From JBCCIM01 sp965263205 (GTDB lineage: Bacteria; Bacteroidota; Rhodothermia; Rhodothermales; JAHQVL01): a DNA stretch of 64,000 nucleotides. A program made the translations under genes and the position numbers. The DNA is taken from positions 226,940-290,939 of the forward strand of contig CBDHHF010000026.1 of assembly GCA_965263205.1 (NCBI GenBank), read 5' to 3'. A model generated the notes under the pieces. The model saw only the letters and a list, made by a program, of their open reading frames with translations. It was not told the DNA's origin and did not search any database. Shown in pieces: positions 62,837-64,000 of the stretch (positions are counted from its first letter, which is position 1; the number at the start of each line of letters is the position of its first letter).

Positions 62837-63301
62837 TTAAGCTTCTTCTTCCTCTTCTTTGATGGGCTCAACGCGTACCTTCACAGAGGTTGAGATTTCA
62901 GAGGTCAGCTTGATACTTGCGGTGTACACGCCAAGTACTTTGATCTCTTCGTCCATCTCGATGCGCCGGCGATCGATCTCGTATCCCTGCTTGGCAAGCT
63001 GTACGGCAACCTGCGTTGGGGTAACGGTACCAAAGATTCGATTCTCTTCGCCCACTTTAACTTCTACAGAAACCTCAACTTTTTCGAGATCTGCAGCGAG
63101 TTTTTCATTCTCTTCTTGCCGCTGGGCAATTCGACGAGAGGCCTGACGCATCATTTCTTCGTGTTCTCTGATTGCGCCTTCAGTTGCAAGCTTTGCGAGC
63201 CCCTGGGGGATCAGGAAATTCCGTCCATATCCGTTTTTTACGGTGACGATTTGTCCCTCATCACCCAGCTTGGGGATGTCTTGTTTAAGTATGACTTTCA
63301 T
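62837..63301 (-). CDS. rplI: 50S ribosomal protein bL9
   Basis: 154 residues from the ATG at 63299-63301. MKVILKQDIPKLGDEGQIV, GRNFLIPQGLAKLAT and the long central helix, then NRIFGTVTPTQVAVQLAKQG mark bL9, normally about 150 residues. It binds 23S rRNA at the L1-stalk base. The C-terminal tail is acidic (EPIKEEEEEA). It begins one nucleotide after the rpsR stop and ends the operon. Confidence 0.98.
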   Translation of the reverse strand: MKVILKQDIPKLGDEGQIVTVKNGYGRNFLIPQGLAKLATEGAIREHEEMMRQASRRIAQRQEENEKLAADLEKVEVSVEVKVGEENRIFGTVTPTQVAVQLAKQGYEIDRRRIEMDEEIKVLGVYTASIKLTSEISTSVKVRVEPIKEEEEEA

Positions 63302-63302
63302 A

Positions 63303-63551
63303 TTATCGTACCGTATCAGAAACGAAAGGAATGAGCGCAAGATGGCGCGCTCGTTTGATTGCACGGGTCAGCTGACGCTGCTGTTTGGCGGTTACACCTG
63401 TAATACGGCGAGGCAGAATTTTGCCCTGCTCGTTTACAAAACGGAGCAACAGATCCGTGTCCTTATAATCAATGTATTCCATGTCGGCGATTGCTGTGCC
63501 TTTGTCGGCTGAATCACCCTCTGGCTTTTTTGCTACCTTTTTGTCACTCAT
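63303..63551 (-). CDS. rpsR: 30S ribosomal protein bS18
   Basis: 82 residues from the ATG at 63549-63551. YIDYKDTDLLLRFVNEQGKI, LPRRITGVTAKQQRQLTRAI and KRARHLALIPFV are the bS18 core; the Lys/Gly-rich start is variable. It forms a heterodimer with bS6 on the small subunit platform. It begins 35 bp after rpsF. No single-stranded DNA-binding protein gene lies between, unlike many rpsF-ssb-rpsR operons. Confidence 0.98.
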   Translation of the reverse strand: MSDKKVAKKPEGDSADKGTAIADMEYIDYKDTDLLLRFVNEQGKILPRRITGVTAKQQRQLTRAIKRARHLALIPFVSDTVR

Positions 63552-63586
63552 AGCTGTTACCAAGTTTTAATCTTATTCCCGGGTGG

Positions 63587-63946
63587 TTATTCTGCCGGCG
63601 CTGCGGCAGGTGCACTGCTTTTGCGCTCCTCATAACTGCGCAACATCTTCGCGTCCATGCGAAGCGCCATGTAACGCAACACATCATCGTCGATTTCCAG
63701 CGCACGTTCCAGCTTAACGATAAACTCGCCAGGTACATTCATGTACAGGTTGACGTAGTATCCGTTGCGCTTTTTGTTGATGGGATAAGCAAGCCGGCGT
63801 GACCCCCACTCGTCAATGTCCTTGATCTCTCCGCCGTTCTCCTTGATCAGTTTATTAACACGCTCTACTACAGCTTTGATTTGATCTTCGCTGAGGACCG
63901 CGTTAATGATATAAGTAAACTCGTAGGCATTCGTTTGTGCTGCCAT
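63587..63946 (-). CDS. rpsF: 30S ribosomal protein bS6
   Basis: 119 residues. YEFTYIINAVLSEDQIKAVV, GGEIKDIDEWGSRRLAYPIN and KRNGYYVNLYMNV are the bS6 signature; the C-terminal Ala/Pro tail is variable. The start ATG has a strong GGAGG with 6 nt spacing, unusual in this genome. bS6 with bS18 binds 16S rRNA and is known to repress this operon by binding its leader. Confidence 0.98.
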   Translation of the reverse strand: MAAQTNAYEFTYIINAVLSEDQIKAVVERVNKLIKENGGEIKDIDEWGSRRLAYPINKKRNGYYVNLYMNVPGEFIVKLERALEIDDDVLRYMALRMDAKMLRSYEERKSSAPAAAPAE

Positions 63947-63949
63947 TTA

Positions 63950-64000
63950 ATCCCTCCGGAATGAGTTAAGTCATGCCCCTGACGCTCAGGAGCAGGGATG
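63950..64000 (-). promoter_or_regulatory. Probable S6:S18-binding autoregulatory leader of rpsF
   Basis: Read leftward, the leader has an outer stem (ATCCCT with AGGGAT, 63994-63999 with 63950-63955) that occludes GGAGG. It also has an 8-bp hairpin GCTCCTGA-GCG-TCAGGGGC at 63975-63993 with one G-T pair and, just before the outer 3' strand, CCG at 63957-63959. This is the layout of the known S6:S18 RNA motif (outer stem, inner hairpin, conserved CCG bulge). The 5' end reaches the window edge. Confidence 0.55.

Overview
The window reads as a chromosome segment of a Gram-negative bacterium of the Bacteroidota/Rhodothermota type. The markers are a SusC-like TonB-dependent receptor next to a giant secreted protein with a sorting-type C-terminal domain and a PorV-like barrel, a TonB protein, many lipoproteins, and a general lack of Shine-Dalgarno sequences. 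Base composition looks near half G+C by eye. About 50 protein genes are supported. No rRNA, tRNA, prophage, intact insertion sequence or CRISPR array was recognised.

Layout. 0-3 kb: 5' part of a Cys/Met-metabolism PLP enzyme, a META-like lipoprotein, a zinc-ribbon/TPR protein and an HU/IHF protein. 3.2-7.5 kb: four membrane-anchored proteins resembling minor pseudopilins, the last of PilX/GspK type. 7.7-12.4 kb: EEP-family phosphohydrolase lipoprotein, small unknown, acyltransferase, GltS-like carrier, DUF6503-like lipoprotein. 12.5-18 kb: ppc converging on a PilT-like ATPase, then an alpha/beta hydrolase. 18-22 kb: M16 protease and acyl-ACP thioesterase. 22-25 kb: leftward PH-domain protein, barrel, FAD oxidoreductase and AcuI/YhdH-type reductase, divergent from tonB. 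26-29 kb: sugar-binding-like lipoprotein coupled to a NUDIX hydrolase. 29.6-37.8 kb: PorV-like, secreted giant and TonB-dependent receptor triad. 38-45 kb: barrel, SCO1, PCuAC, two c-type cytochromes, MsrB, P450. 45-53 kb: Tex, MgsA, BlaI/M56 pair, ECF sigma factor. 53-62.6 kb: lipoprotein, YdeP-like molybdoenzyme plus mobA, lactonase, M28 peptidase, ROK kinase, DsbD. 62.8-64 kb: rpsF-rpsR-rplI with a probable S6:S18-binding leader.

Functional links. The receptor triad and tonB form a nutrient-uptake/outer-membrane set. SCO1 and PCuAC suggest copper delivery to a cytochrome oxidase and sit beside a seven-heme TPR cytochrome and a one-heme lipoprotein. MobA finishes the cofactor for the YdeP-like enzyme beside it. 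DsbD and MsrB are envelope thiol or oxidative-repair functions.

The most unusual content is intergenic. There are dispersed hairpin repeats, including a palindrome whose arms covary while the loop TCAAG stays fixed. There is an eight-copy array of 95-bp units between blaI and its M56 partner, a 241-bp tandem duplication, and a 123-bp MITE-like element whose terminal repeat supplies the stop codon of the PilT gene. Every convergent gene junction with more than about 20 bp of space carries one of these repeats.
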